A stretch of 64,000 nt of DNA from Allomuricauda ruestringensis DSM 13258 (GTDB lineage Bacteria > Bacteroidota > Bacteroidia > Flavobacteriales > Flavobacteriaceae), in assembly GCF_000224085.1 (NCBI RefSeq), contig NC_015945.1, forward strand, positions 1,499,501 through 1,563,500, read 5' to 3'. The notes beneath the pieces were generated by a model. It saw only the letters and a program-made list of their open reading frames with translations. It was not told where the DNA came from and searched no databases. The stretch's first letter is position 1. Each line of letters opens with the position of its first letter. Below are positions 52,495-61,690 of the stretch, one piece after another. The translations under genes and the position numbers were made by a program.

Positions 52495-54825
52495 CTAGAA
52501 ATCCAAATCGTCCAAATCGTCTCCAGTATCAATATCTTCCTCTTCTTCCTGTTGTTGTTTGGAACAATCTATATTGATCGACATTTCTTCTGGTGCCTCA
52601 AAAGCATCCTTGGAAACGCCTATTTCTTCGTTGGCGTAGTTTTTCTTCATATAAAGGGCCCATATTGGCAATGCCATAGATGCTCCCTGTCCATATAATA
52701 AGCGATTAAAGTGAATGGACCTATCTTCACCTCCTACCCATACGCCTGTAACCAAGTTGGGTACCATCCCCATAAACCAACCATCGCTTTGATTTTGTGT
52801 AGTACCTGTTTTACCGGCAATAGGATTGGTTAATTCATAAGGGTATCCTGTTATGATTTCCTTGTAAACAGTTTGGTTTTTGCCATAGGTGTGCCTTAGA
52901 CGCCCACCCGAACCATATTGAGTAACACCTTCCAAAAGGTTGATCATGGCATAGGCCACATCTTTGCTCAGTACATCCTTTGTTTCTGGTTTGTATTCAA
53001 AGAGCACGGTACCGTTTTTATCTTCGATACGGGTGACCATTACGGGTTTTACATACACCCCTTGGTTGGCATAGGTCCCAAAGGCTCCTACCATTTCATA
53101 TACACTAACGTCGGGCGTGCCCAGAGCAATGGACGGCACTTCTGCAATATCCTTTGTAACACCCATACTTTTTGCTATGGAAGCCACGGAACCCGGGCCT
53201 ACCCTATCAATCAATTGCGCGGTGATGGTGTTTACGGAATTGGCCAGTGCACTCTTTAATGTCATATCCTCTCCAGAATATGTTCCATCAGAGTTTTTAG
53301 GGGTCCATGCCTCCATATTTCCATGTTTCCCGGGCTCAATACTATATAGGTTGTCTGGCAAGGTGAAACAAGGGGAGTAACGTAATTGATCAATTGCCGC
53401 AGCATACACGAAAGGTTTAAACAATGAACCCGCTTGTCTTGATCCTTGAATTACATTGTCATATTGAAAATGTTTGTAATCTATACCTCCCACCCAAGCT
53501 TTTACGTGTCCCGTTTGGGGTTCCATGGACATCATTGCAGTACGTAGAAATGTTTTGTAGTACCGTATGGAGTCCATTGGTGTCATTATAGTATCTTTTT
53601 CAAAGGAATCGCTGTTCCAATCAAAAACGGTCATTTCGGTTTTCTTGTGGAAAGTTGCTTCAATGTCCTTTTCAGCCAATCCTTCACGTTTAAGATGGCG
53701 CCATCTGGCCGATCGTTTCATGGCGCGTTCCATAATGGTATCAATAGCCCCGCTTGTCAAATCCAGAAATGGAGCTGTAGGGTTGCGGTCGGGCGTATTT
53801 TGGTGAAAGAACTCAGCTTGTAGGTTTTTCATGTGTTCTTGAACTGCTTCTTCCGCATTTTGTTGCATTCTGGAATCTATGGTGGTATAAACCTTTAATC
53901 CATCCAAATAGATATTGTATTTTTCACCATCCGGTTTTGGATTTTCACGAACCCAATTGTTCAAATAACGCTGCATGTACATCCTAAAATAGGTGGCCAA
54001 CCCTTCTCTGTGCGATTCTGGGTTAAAGTTGATTTTCATCTCTCTATTTTGCAAAGAGTCCTTCTCCTTTTCAGAGATATATCCATATTTGGCCATTTGC
54101 CCGAGAACGGTGTTACGTCTGTTAAAAACCAATTCTTCACGGCGTATGGGGTTATAAAGGGACGAGTTTTTTAGCATACCCACCAATACGGCGGACTCTT
54201 CGGTTCTAAGTTCGGCGGGCTCTTTTCCAAAGTAAATTCTAGATGCAGAACGAATACCGTCAGCATTGTACCCAAAATCATAAATATTGAGGTACATGGC
54301 TATAATCTCCTCCTTTGTGTAGTTACGCTCCAAACGGGTAGCTATAACCCATTCCTTGATTTTTTGTGTTACTGCCTCAAATAGGTTTCTAGATCTTACC
54401 CCTACGAAGAGTTGGCGTGCCAGCTGTTGCGAAATGGTACTTGCCCCTCCTTTGGTTCCCAAATAGGCCAAAGCCCTTGCAAATCCCCGGGCGTCAATTC
54501 CGGAGTGATCATAATATCGGGCGTCCTCGGTTGCCACAAGGGCATTTACTACATTTTGTGGCAGGGTTTCATAATCTACCCAAGTTCTATTGTCATCTAA
54601 ATAGAGTTTTCCCAATGTTTCTCCATCCGAAGAGATGAATTCTGTTGCCAAATTGGTCTCTGGGTTTTCCAAACGTTCAAAGGTGGGCATTTCTCCAAGG
54701 GCTCCCCAAGAGGCCAATAGAAAGATTAGAACAACGGAAAGTACTCCTGCTCCAAATAAAATCCAAAACCATTTAATGAAAGGAAAAAAATTTTGCTGCT
54801 GTTTTTTTTGACGAGTCTTTGCCAT
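52495..54825 (-). CDS. Penicillin-binding protein 1A-type transglycosylase/transpeptidase
   Basis: The 776-residue class A PBP has one N-terminal membrane helix (about 18-40). Its GT51 glycosyltransferase domain has the catalytic Glu100 in EDARYYDHSG. Its transpeptidase domain has Ser467 in SLFK, the SVN motif in LANSVNTI and KTGT in AGKTGTTQNQSDGW. The tail is acidic (EEEEDIDTGDDLDDLDF). It polymerises lipid II and cross-links murein at the outer face of the inner membrane. It lies downstream of gldH with overlapping ends; the gldH-PBP1A order recurs in flavobacteria (recollection). Confidence 0.95.
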   Translation of the reverse strand: MAKTRQKKQQQNFFPFIKWFWILFGAGVLSVVLIFLLASWGALGEMPTFERLENPETNLATEFISSDGETLGKLYLDDNRTWVDYETLPQNVVNALVATEDARYYDHSGIDARGFARALAYLGTKGGASTISQQLARQLFVGVRSRNLFEAVTQKIKEWVIATRLERNYTKEEIIAMYLNIYDFGYNADGIRSASRIYFGKEPAELRTEESAVLVGMLKNSSLYNPIRREELVFNRRNTVLGQMAKYGYISEKEKDSLQNREMKINFNPESHREGLATYFRMYMQRYLNNWVRENPKPDGEKYNIYLDGLKVYTTIDSRMQQNAEEAVQEHMKNLQAEFFHQNTPDRNPTAPFLDLTSGAIDTIMERAMKRSARWRHLKREGLAEKDIEATFHKKTEMTVFDWNSDSFEKDTIMTPMDSIRYYKTFLRTAMMSMEPQTGHVKAWVGGIDYKHFQYDNVIQGSRQAGSLFKPFVYAAAIDQLRYSPCFTLPDNLYSIEPGKHGNMEAWTPKNSDGTYSGEDMTLKSALANSVNTITAQLIDRVGPGSVASIAKSMGVTKDIAEVPSIALGTPDVSVYEMVGAFGTYANQGVYVKPVMVTRIEDKNGTVLFEYKPETKDVLSKDVAYAMINLLEGVTQYGSGGRLRHTYGKNQTVYKEIITGYPYELTNPIAGKTGTTQNQSDGWFMGMVPNLVTGVWVGGEDRSIHFNRLLYGQGASMALPIWALYMKKNYANEEIGVSKDAFEAPEEMSINIDCSKQQQEEEEDIDTGDDLDDLDF

Positions 54826-55316
54826 TATAATTTGGGTGCTTTTTCTATTTCCAAACCAACATCTGTTACTCCTTCTAAAATATGAAGGCCTTCCACATCG
54901 CCATTTTTGCGCATGGCATGGGAAATATTCACTTTATATACGCCAGAATCGGGAAAATCGATGTTTTCCTTGAACCAAAGTTTGTTTTCCTTGACACTGC
55001 CCATTCCTTTCCCTAGCCATTCTCCACTGGGTTCTGCCATTTTGTATTCCAACGTATCCTTAACGGTATTACCGCTTGGATATTCTAATTCGGTAATCAA
55101 AAATAAATTGCTAAAGGCAAAAGTATCATCATTTCTGATGTTGATGAACATATTGTATGTTTCCGTGGAATCCAGTTCGGAAAATTGGAAGTCCACCCCT
55201 TGGTTCATCTGCCATTTTCCTTCTTTGATGGGTTTATAGTCCGAGTAAACCAACAACTCATTGCAGGATGATAGGGCAAGGACTGCAACAAGTAGAAACA
55301 AAAAATTATTTCGCAT
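54825..55316 (-). CDS. gldH: Gliding motility lipoprotein GldH
   Basis: From ATG 55316 the protein has 163 residues, with signal MRNNFLFLLVAVLALSSC and lipobox Cys18. The body matches GldH, with YSDYKPIKEGKWQM, FQFSELDSTETYNMFINIRNDDTFAFSNLFL and LEYKMAEPSGEWLGKGMG. A longer frame to 55382 overlaps RicT and is not used. GldH is needed for gliding in Flavobacterium johnsoniae and is part of the outer-membrane lipoprotein set. It overlaps the ricT end by 11 bases. Confidence 0.9.
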   Translation of the reverse strand: MRNNFLFLLVAVLALSSCNELLVYSDYKPIKEGKWQMNQGVDFQFSELDSTETYNMFINIRNDDTFAFSNLFLITELEYPSGNTVKDTLEYKMAEPSGEWLGKGMGSVKENKLWFKENIDFPDSGVYKVNISHAMRKNGDVEGLHILEGVTDVGLEIEKAPKL

Positions 55317-56463
55317 TGGATGCTTTGGATTTTGGTTTTCTACGTTTTTTCTTTCTTCGCTTTTTATTCTTGGGCCTATCAAAACGGGTAAGGCTATCTT
55401 GGCCTACTACATTTTCAAACGTAGTTTTTTCCTCATCCACATTATCGGCAGCATACTCCTCTAGGCTTGCAATTTTTTCGTTCTTCTTATTTAGCTCCAA
55501 AATTTCCAACACTTGGTCTTTGGACAAAGTATGCCATGTAGCGGGTTCATCTTTGTAGGAGAACCATAGGGTTTCTTTAAAAATATCCGCTTTTTGGCAA
55601 AAAGCTATCCCTTTTTGGGTTTTGAGCTTACAATCGGAGGGAGGAAAATTTTTGAGTGCTTCCAGATACATATCCAGCTCATAATTGAGGCAGCATTTGA
55701 GCTTGCCACATTGACCTGCCAATTTTTGAGGGTTCAAGGCCAATTGTTGGTAACGGGCAGATGCAGTACTGACCGATCTGAAATCTGTCAACCACGTAGA
55801 ACAGCAAAGCTCACGCCCACAGGAACCGATACCTCCCAAGCGCTGGGCTTCTTGTCGGTAGCCGATTTGGCGCATTTCAATACGAATACCAAAGGCTTTG
55901 GCCATGTCCTTGATCAACTGTCTAAAATCCACTCGATCTTCCGCGGTGTAGTAAAACGTAGCTTTGGAACCGTCTCCTTGGAATTCCACGTCGCTCAATT
56001 TCATTTCTAGCCTTAACGAAATGGCTATTTCTCGGGAACGTTTCTTTATTTCTTCTTCCCTATCCCTACATTTTTGCCAAATATCAATGTCCCGTTGGGT
56101 GGCTTTTCTGTAAATTTTAGGGATGGTCTTATCATCAGGTGCCACCTTTTTCTTTTTCATCTGTATCCGCACCAATTCACCGGTAAGGGTAACCACGCCA
56201 ACATCATGACCTGATTTGGCCTGAGTGGCCACTACATCACCTATGGACAATGTGAGATTCTCCGTATTCCTAAAAAATTCCTTTCTACTATTTTTAAAAC
56301 GTACCTCAACGCAATCAAAAGGTTTTTGACCGTTGGGCAACGACATATTGGAAAGCCAGTCAAAGACTGTTAGCTTGTTACAACCATCAGTGCCGCAAGT
56401 ACCATTGTTCTTGCAACCACGCGGTTGTCCATCCTTGCCGGTTGAACAACTGCTACACGCCAT
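55306..56463 (-). CDS. ricT: RicT/YaaT-like PSP1 protein
   Basis: The 385-residue protein has a Cys-rich N-terminus (MACSSCSTGKDGQPRGC, with GTCGTDGC), a PSP1 C-terminal domain including CGRELCCSTWL near residue 213 and CGKLKCCLNYELDMY near residue 252, and a Lys/Arg-rich C-terminal tail. In Bacillus subtilis RicT binds 4Fe-4S clusters with RicA and RicF and affects RNA processing. RicA and RicF are absent here, so in this phylum it may act alone or with other partners. It heads the ricT-gldH-PBP1A cluster. Confidence 0.88.
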   Translation of the reverse strand: MACSSCSTGKDGQPRGCKNNGTCGTDGCNKLTVFDWLSNMSLPNGQKPFDCVEVRFKNSRKEFFRNTENLTLSIGDVVATQAKSGHDVGVVTLTGELVRIQMKKKKVAPDDKTIPKIYRKATQRDIDIWQKCRDREEEIKKRSREIAISLRLEMKLSDVEFQGDGSKATFYYTAEDRVDFRQLIKDMAKAFGIRIEMRQIGYRQEAQRLGGIGSCGRELCCSTWLTDFRSVSTASARYQQLALNPQKLAGQCGKLKCCLNYELDMYLEALKNFPPSDCKLKTQKGIAFCQKADIFKETLWFSYKDEPATWHTLSKDQVLEILELNKKNEKIASLEEYAADNVDEEKTTFENVVGQDSLTRFDRPKNKKRRKKKRRKPKSKASNAK

Positions 56464-56496
56464 ATTTAATATCTTGATTGAGGTGCCGATAAAACG

Positions 56497-56576
56497 TTGT
56501 CAGCTGGATTACAGTCACAAACTCCTTCAAGCATTGAGAAATTTAAAACTCATCATGACTGTGCTCGATATGACAT
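56497..56576. repeat. Possible degenerate hairpin repeat upstream of ricT
   Basis: TTGTCA at about 56497-56502 and TGACA at about 56571-56575 frame a stretch with TTGAGAAATTTAAAACTC that resembles the 4484-4563 element. The match is loose. No reading frame fits in this spacer. Confidence 0.3.
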
Positions 56577-56668
56577 AAAATTCCTTCCTATCCGTTTAAA
56601 CAACCTCAATAGGGTTCATAAAAATTACTAATTGTAAATATAGTACAATTTGTTGCAGTAGTGAAATG

Positions 56669-57700
56669 CTACTTCTTGTATTTCAACACAGGAGAACGTC
56701 CTTTTTTGAATATTTTGTTGCTGGCTCCCTTGCCTTTGCGCAAACGTTTTTGCTCCTCGTAGGGCAATGCGTGTATTTCCTTGCAATCCACAGAGCAGCA
56801 ATTGTTCATGGCTTCCGCACATTCATCGCATTGGATAAACAGTAAATGGCAGGCTTCATTGGCACAGTTCACATGCGTATCACAGGGCTTGCCACATTGG
56901 TGGCAATGCGCTATCACTTCGTTTGATATACGTTCTCCCCTCCTGTGGTCAAAAACAAAGTTTTTCCCCAAAAACTTATTTTCCAACTGTTTTTCCCTGA
57001 CCTGGCGGGTGTATTCAATGATACCTCCTTCCAGTTGGTACACATTTTTGAAGCCTTTGTGCTTGTAATAGGCGCTCGCCTTTTCGCAACGGATACCACC
57101 GGTGCAGTACATTACCAGTTTTTTGTCTTCCTTGTGTTCGGCAAGGTCTTGTTCAATGATATCGAGTGAGTCACGGAAAGTGTCCACATCGGGTGTTACG
57201 GCATTTTTAAAATGGCCTATCTCGCTTTCGTAATGGTTTCGCATATCTACCAGAACAGTATTCTCGTCTTCAATAAGTTCGTTGAACTGTTCCGCACCTA
57301 CGTGGATTCCTTTATTGGTGACATCAAAAGTGTTATCGTTCAGCCCATCCGCCACAATTTTTTTGCGGACCTTCACCTTTAATTTCAAAAACGATTTGTT
57401 GTCCTGCTCAATGGCGATGTTCAACCTCACATTTTCCAAAAATGTAATGCTGTCCAAATGTTTCTTAAAAGTATTGAAGTTTTCCGCGGGTACCGAAAGT
57501 TGAGCGTTTATTCCTTCGTGGGCCACATAAATCCGACCTAGAACTTCCATATCGTTCCAAGCCAAAAAAAGATGGTTCCTTAAAATTTGGGGATTGCCTA
57601 TGTGTGCATATTTATAGAAAGAGATGGTAAGCCGTTCTTTTCCAGCTTCCTCAATAAGGGCTTCCCTTTCTTTTGCACTTAATGTGTTGTACAGTTGCAT
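56669..57700 (-). CDS. trhO: tRNA uridine(34) hydroxylase TrhO (rhodanese-type)
   Basis: The 343-residue protein has an N-terminal ferredoxin-like domain (residues 20-110), a central rhodanese domain with catalytic-type Cys in MYCTGGIRCEKASAYYK near residue 195, and a C-terminal Cys-rich zinc-binding region (CHQCGKPCDTHVNC and CDECAEAMNNCC). This matches TrhO/YceA, which hydroxylates U34 of tRNA using oxygen. The C-terminal tail is basic (KRLRKGKGASNKIFKKGR). It diverges from recA. Confidence 0.92.
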   Translation of the reverse strand: MQLYNTLSAKEREALIEEAGKERLTISFYKYAHIGNPQILRNHLFLAWNDMEVLGRIYVAHEGINAQLSVPAENFNTFKKHLDSITFLENVRLNIAIEQDNKSFLKLKVKVRKKIVADGLNDNTFDVTNKGIHVGAEQFNELIEDENTVLVDMRNHYESEIGHFKNAVTPDVDTFRDSLDIIEQDLAEHKEDKKLVMYCTGGIRCEKASAYYKHKGFKNVYQLEGGIIEYTRQVREKQLENKFLGKNFVFDHRRGERISNEVIAHCHQCGKPCDTHVNCANEACHLLFIQCDECAEAMNNCCSVDCKEIHALPYEEQKRLRKGKGASNKIFKKGRSPVLKYKK

Positions 57701-57975
57701 GCTATACCTGATTAAGTTAAAGAATGGTTCTTAAAAATGTGGGGCAAAGATAAGAATTAAAGGGAAAATAAAATCAAAAGGGCCTTTTAACGGGCCCTCT
57801 TAATCCTTTACTTCCTTTTCATAGCTGAATTTTCTCCCTCCTAGCAATTGCGAGCTGTAACCAGCTCTATATAGATGAGTTAGTACAATTAAGATGTAAT
57901 GTTATTAAAAAGGTTGCGTGGCCTTTGTAGCATGTTGAAAGAAATGGTATTTTAGCCTCCCTAATCGTTTTTACC
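57701..57975. other. Intergenic region (275 bases) between divergent trhO and recA
   Basis: No gene is seen. It contains a hairpin AGGGCC(57779-57784)...GGCCCT(57793-57798) and a perfect palindrome GAGCTG-TAAC-CAGCTC at 57852-57867 about 110 bases before recA. The last could be an operator, but I know of no matching regulator. No canonical LexA box was recognised. Confidence 0.45.
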
Positions 57976-58983
57976 ATGAGCAAAGAGAAAGAAGCAAAAT
58001 TAAAAGCCCTCAAACTTACATTGGACAAACTGGACAAAACCTACGGTAAAGGTGCTGTCATGAAAATGGGGGATAGTGTTGTTGAAGATGTGGAGGTAAT
58101 CCCTTCTGGCTCATTGGGATTGGATATTGCCCTCGGCGTAGGGGGTTACCCAAGAGGACGGGTGATTGAAATTTACGGCCCCGAATCTTCAGGTAAAACC
58201 ACGTTGACCCTACACGCCATTGCCGAAGCTCAAAAAGCTGGCGGTATTGCCGCTTTTATTGATGCAGAACATGCTTTTGACCGCTTTTATGCCAAAAAGT
58301 TAGGAGTTGATATTGACAACTTGATCATCTCCCAACCCGATCATGGAGAGCAAGCCTTGGAAATTACAGAAAACTTGATTCGCTCCGGTGCTATTGATAT
58401 TGTAATTGTGGATTCCGTAGCGGCCCTTACACCAAAAAGCGAGATTGAGGGTGAAATGGGAGATTCCAAAATGGGATTGCACGCTCGATTGATGTCTCAA
58501 GCACTGAGAAAATTGACTTCTACCATCAGCAAAACAAAATGCACCGTAATCTTTATTAACCAATTGAGGGAAAAGATCGGGGTAATGTTCGGAAACCCCG
58601 AAACAACCACCGGTGGTAATGCCCTTAAATTTTACGCATCTGTACGATTGGACATTAGGCGTTCTACACAAATTAAAAGTACTGATGGCGATGTACAAGG
58701 GAACAAGACCCGGGTAAAAGTGGTGAAAAACAAAGTGGCCCCTCCTTTTAAAACTGCCGAATTTGACATTATGTACGGCGAAGGGATTTCCAAAATAGGA
58801 GAAATACTTGATTTGGGAGTTGCCTACGAAATTGTCAAGAAAAGTGGTTCTTGGTTCAGCTATGGCGACACCAAATTGGGTCAAGGAAGGGATGCCGTAA
58901 AATCACTTCTAATGGACAACCCAGAACTATCCGAAGAATTGGAAGCAAAAATTAAAGAGGCCATTACTGCAGTAAGCGAATAG
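57976..58983 (+). CDS. recA: Recombinase A
   Basis: The 335-residue protein is a full-length RecA. It has the Walker A GPESSGKT at residues 68-75, the Walker B-type region [15 protein letters not shown], the [22 protein letters not shown] segment (L2 region) and the C-terminal acid-rich tail [15 protein letters not shown]. RecA binds single-stranded DNA, promotes strand exchange and triggers LexA-type self-cleavage. It diverges from trhO. Confidence 0.97.
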   Translation: MSKEKEAKLKALKLTLDKLDKTYGKGAVMKMGDSVVEDVEVIPSGSLGLDIALGVGGYPRGRVIEIYGPESSGKTTLTLHAIAEAQKAGGIAAFIDAEHAFDRFYAKKLGVDIDNLIISQPDHGEQALEITENLIRSGAIDIVIVDSVAALTPKSEIEGEMGDSKMGLHARLMSQALRKLTSTISKTKCTVIFINQLREKIGVMFGNPETTTGGNALKFYASVRLDIRRSTQIKSTDGDVQGNKTRVKVVKNKVAPPFKTAEFDIMYGEGISKIGEILDLGVAYEIVKKSGSWFSYGDTKLGQGRDAVKSLLMDNPELSEELEAKIKEAITAVSE

Positions 58984-59063
58984 TTTTTTTATTACTTTTT
59001 TTGGGGATATTAACTTTTGGTTGTGAAAATCCTACGCAACCCTTGTGTATACTGTACATCTAG
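58974..59063 (+). pseudogene. Possible remnant of a small lipoprotein gene
   Basis: Directly over the recA stop a second frame reads [23 protein letters not shown], which has the look of a lipoprotein signal with lipobox LTFGC, then stops at 59061-59063. No ATG, GTG or TTG start precedes the hydrophobic run in this frame after the stop at 58953-58955. It may be a broken lipoprotein gene or chance similarity. Confidence 0.3.
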
Positions 59064-59083
59064 GGAATAAAAAGGATTTTATT

Positions 59084-59524
59084 ATGAAAAAAGTGTTAGT
59101 GCCCTTTATTTTGATTGTGGCATGCTCATGGTTCGTCTCTTGTGAGGTGGATGATGATTCCCCCAATTTTTACTTTACTGCCTTAAAAACAGTTGAGGCC
59201 GATGTGCCCGAATCATTTGAGTTTGGGAAAACCTACGACATTGAAGTAACCTACCAACGACCCAACGGTTGCACCTTTTTTGAAGGTTTTGATGTAACAA
59301 ATACTGCGGAAACGGGTCGTGATATTGTTGTGGTCGGTTCTGTCTTAACTGATGAGGACCGTGCCTGCACCCAAGCCGTGGAAGAAGTTGTGGCCACGTT
59401 AAAATTTAATGTAATTTACACTAAAGACTATCTCTTCCGGTTTTACGCAGGTGACGATGCCGATGGTAATGCAACCTATTTGGAATATACAATCCCAGTA
59501 GCAGAAGGGGAACCAACAAATTAA
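59084..59524 (+). CDS. Lipoprotein of unknown function
   Basis: From ATG 59084 the protein has 146 residues: signal MKKVLVPFILIVACSWFVSC with lipobox Cys20, then an acidic start (EVDDDSPNFYFTALKTVEA) and a beta-rich body with TYDIEVTYQRPNGCTFFEGFD. No family is recognised. It lies 29 bases before the sigma factor and may be co-transcribed with it. Confidence 0.7.
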   Translation: MKKVLVPFILIVACSWFVSCEVDDDSPNFYFTALKTVEADVPESFEFGKTYDIEVTYQRPNGCTFFEGFDVTNTAETGRDIVVVGSVLTDEDRACTQAVEEVVATLKFNVIYTKDYLFRFYAGDDADGNATYLEYTIPVAEGEPTN

Positions 59525-59553
59525 ACAATCAATAATCCAAAATTGACCAACAT

Positions 59554-60084
59554 TTGGATCTTGAAGAACTTATACATAACTGTAAAAAGGGAAATCGACA
59601 GGCCCAAGCCGAGCTATACCGGAGATACTCTGGTATTCTTTTCGGTATGTGCCTCAAATATTCCCGTAACAAAACGGAAGCGGAGGACAATCTGCACGAC
59701 AGTTTTATGACCATATTCGACAAGGTCGACCAGTTCAGTTTTAAAGGATCTTTTGAAGGTTGGATCAAACGGATAACCGTAAACACGGTACTCCAGAAAT
59801 ACAGAAAAGACCAATACCTCAACGTAGTTTCGGAAAATACAGAAGATGAGGTAGAAGTGGAAACAGAGGGCGCAGACATAAGCCTCTCCACCTTATTGGG
59901 TTATATACAAGAGCTGCCACATAAATATAGGTTAACGTTCAACCTTTACGTATTGGACGGCCACAGTCACAAAGAAATCAGTGAGATGTTGGGGACATCC
60001 ACCGGAACCTCAAAATCCAATTTGGCAAGGGCCAAGGCCATTTTGAGGGATAAAATAGAAAAAGCCAAAATAAACATTGCTTAA
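59554..60084 (+). CDS. RNA polymerase sigma factor, ECF type
   Basis: The 176-residue protein has the region 2 pattern (CKKGNRQAQAELYRRYSGILFGMCLKYSRNKTEAEDNLHDSFMTIFDKVDQF) and region 4 (LPHKYRLTFNLYVLDGHSHKEISEMLGTSTGTSKSNLARAKAIL) of group 4 sigma factors. The start is TTG 59554. It directs RNA polymerase to a specific stress or envelope regulon. The next gene (13 bases away) is a likely membrane anti-sigma partner. Confidence 0.92.
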   Translation: MDLEELIHNCKKGNRQAQAELYRRYSGILFGMCLKYSRNKTEAEDNLHDSFMTIFDKVDQFSFKGSFEGWIKRITVNTVLQKYRKDQYLNVVSENTEDEVEVETEGADISLSTLLGYIQELPHKYRLTFNLYVLDGHSHKEISEMLGTSTGTSKSNLARAKAILRDKIEKAKINIA

Positions 60085-60096
60085 ATAGAACTAACG

Positions 60097-61548
60097 ATGG
60101 GGAAAAAGAATTTAGAGCAATTGTTCAAAGAAAGTTTTCAAGACTTTCAAGAAGTTCCGGACGAAAAAGTCTGGAACTCCATTGAAGCCTCTTTGGACAA
60201 AAAGAAACAAAAGAAACGGGTCGTTCCAATTTGGTGGGGCCTTGGGGGTGCAGCCGCTGTTTTGGCAATACTGCTGTTGGCAATCAATCCGTTTGCCGAA
60301 GAACCAAAAGAAGAACATATCATTACCGATAGGGAAAACATTGCTATTCCAGACGAAACCGATAATTCAGAAGAAAAGAACAATAAAGGTTTTAATAGTC
60401 CAGTGACTACTTCAGAAAAGCGAGAGGATGGTTTGGCAAATACTTCCGATAGTGAAAACTTGGAGGAAAGAAACCATCAAACAACCGATAACGACTTACA
60501 TGAAAATGAGGTTTCAGCAATTGCCGAAAATGATGCTTCCAGCAATTCAAAAATGAATGACTCAGCTGATAAGACTCAGGCCAAAAACAATGGTTTGATC
60601 GAATCTGAAGCAATTTCTTCTGAAAAAGATGGCGCAGAAAAAAACACTGCCATTGCGATGAATGATGATGAAGGCCAAAGGCGAACCACTGAAACAGATG
60701 GGGATAACAATCAAGTTGCACAGCATACAGAAGAAAAAGAGGAAGCTGAAAAAAAATCCATTTACGATGCGATTGAAGAACAAAAGGAAATAGAAGAAGC
60801 GGTGGCAGAAAACAAAACGGGAAAATGGTCCGTTGGCCCTTCTTTGGCACCTGTATATTTTGATGCCGCTGGAGATGGTTCTCCTGTTGGAGCCGACTTC
60901 TCCTCCAACTCAAAATCGGGAAAATTTAATTTAAGCTATGGTCTTACGGTAGCGTATGAAGTTGGCAAAAAATTAAAAATACGTTCGGGAGTGCACAGGG
61001 TAAATTATGGCTACAATACCAACGATGTAGTTTTCTCTTCAACATTACGAGCTGCCTCGGCCAATAGAATAGCAAATATTGATTATAACCCAAACTCTGA
61101 ATCTATAATTGTACAAAGTAGGGAAAATGCCAAGAACGCCCCTGCGGTCAATTCTAAAGAGATAGCATTCAGCGAAGTACCCTCCCTTGATGGCAAAATG
61201 GTTCAGCAATTGGGTTATATTGAGGTTCCATTGGAAGTAAATTACGCCGTTTTGGACAAAAAGCTCGGCGTTGATCTTATAGGAGGTGTAAGCTCGCTTT
61301 TCCTTGTGGACAATTCGGTTTTGTTGGAATCCAATGAACTGGTTACCGAAATGGGCGAGGCGAACAACATAAACGCTTTAAACTTTAGCGCCAATGTGGG
61401 TATGGGCCTCAATTATAAATTTACACCCAAGGTCAGGTTTAATATTGAACCTGTATTCAAGTATCAATTAAACACCTTTTCCAATGTGTCCGGCAATTTT
61501 AAACCTTATTCCATTGGAGTTTATAGCGGTATCAGCTTTAAGTTTTAA
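60097..61548 (+). CDS. Putative transmembrane anti-sigma/beta-barrel fusion protein
   Basis: The 483-residue protein has a short soluble N-terminus (LEQLFKESFQDFQEVPDEKVWNSIEASL), a single membrane helix near residues 46-66, a long disordered linker of Glu, Asn, Asp and Lys (residues 70-245) and a C-terminal beta-barrel-like domain with alternating hydrophobic strands (GKWSVGPSLAPVYFDAAG through YSIGVYSGISFKF). The architecture fits a protein anchored in the inner membrane, crossing the periplasm and perhaps reaching the outer membrane. Location directly after a sigma gene suggests an anti-sigma role for the N-terminus (inference). Confidence 0.75.
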   Translation: MGKKNLEQLFKESFQDFQEVPDEKVWNSIEASLDKKKQKKRVVPIWWGLGGAAAVLAILLLAINPFAEEPKEEHIITDRENIAIPDETDNSEEKNNKGFNSPVTTSEKREDGLANTSDSENLEERNHQTTDNDLHENEVSAIAENDASSNSKMNDSADKTQAKNNGLIESEAISSEKDGAEKNTAIAMNDDEGQRRTTETDGDNNQVAQHTEEKEEAEKKSIYDAIEEQKEIEEAVAENKTGKWSVGPSLAPVYFDAAGDGSPVGADFSSNSKSGKFNLSYGLTVAYEVGKKLKIRSGVHRVNYGYNTNDVVFSSTLRAASANRIANIDYNPNSESIIVQSRENAKNAPAVNSKEIAFSEVPSLDGKMVQQLGYIEVPLEVNYAVLDKKLGVDLIGGVSSLFLVDNSVLLESNELVTEMGEANNINALNFSANVGMGLNYKFTPKVRFNIEPVFKYQLNTFSNVSGNFKPYSIGVYSGISFKF

Positions 61549-61594
61549 TCTGTAAGAAGTTGGTTAGGAAGATTGCTCCTTTAAGCAATCAATT

Positions 61595-61623
61595 AAGCGC
61601 CCCATTAAAACGGGCGCTTTTTT
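61595..61623 (+). terminator. Intrinsic terminator after the sigma/anti-sigma genes
   Basis: AAGCGCCC (61595-61602) and GGGCGCTT (61612-61619) form an 8-bp stem, followed by TTTT. It lies 47 bases after the barrel gene stop and rules out the upstream frame for the next gene beginning at 61622. Another hairpin, GATTGC...GCAATC, is just before it. Confidence 0.85.
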
Positions 61624-61690
61624 GCGCCAAAAACATTCACATATTTTTCTTACTTTCAGGCCTATAAAAACTAACCAACCTTTTGACAAT

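Noticed and set aside
61622..61690. Upstream TTG start for the LytS-type gene
   Set aside because: It lies in the T-tract of the terminator at 61595-61623, so translation from it is implausible.
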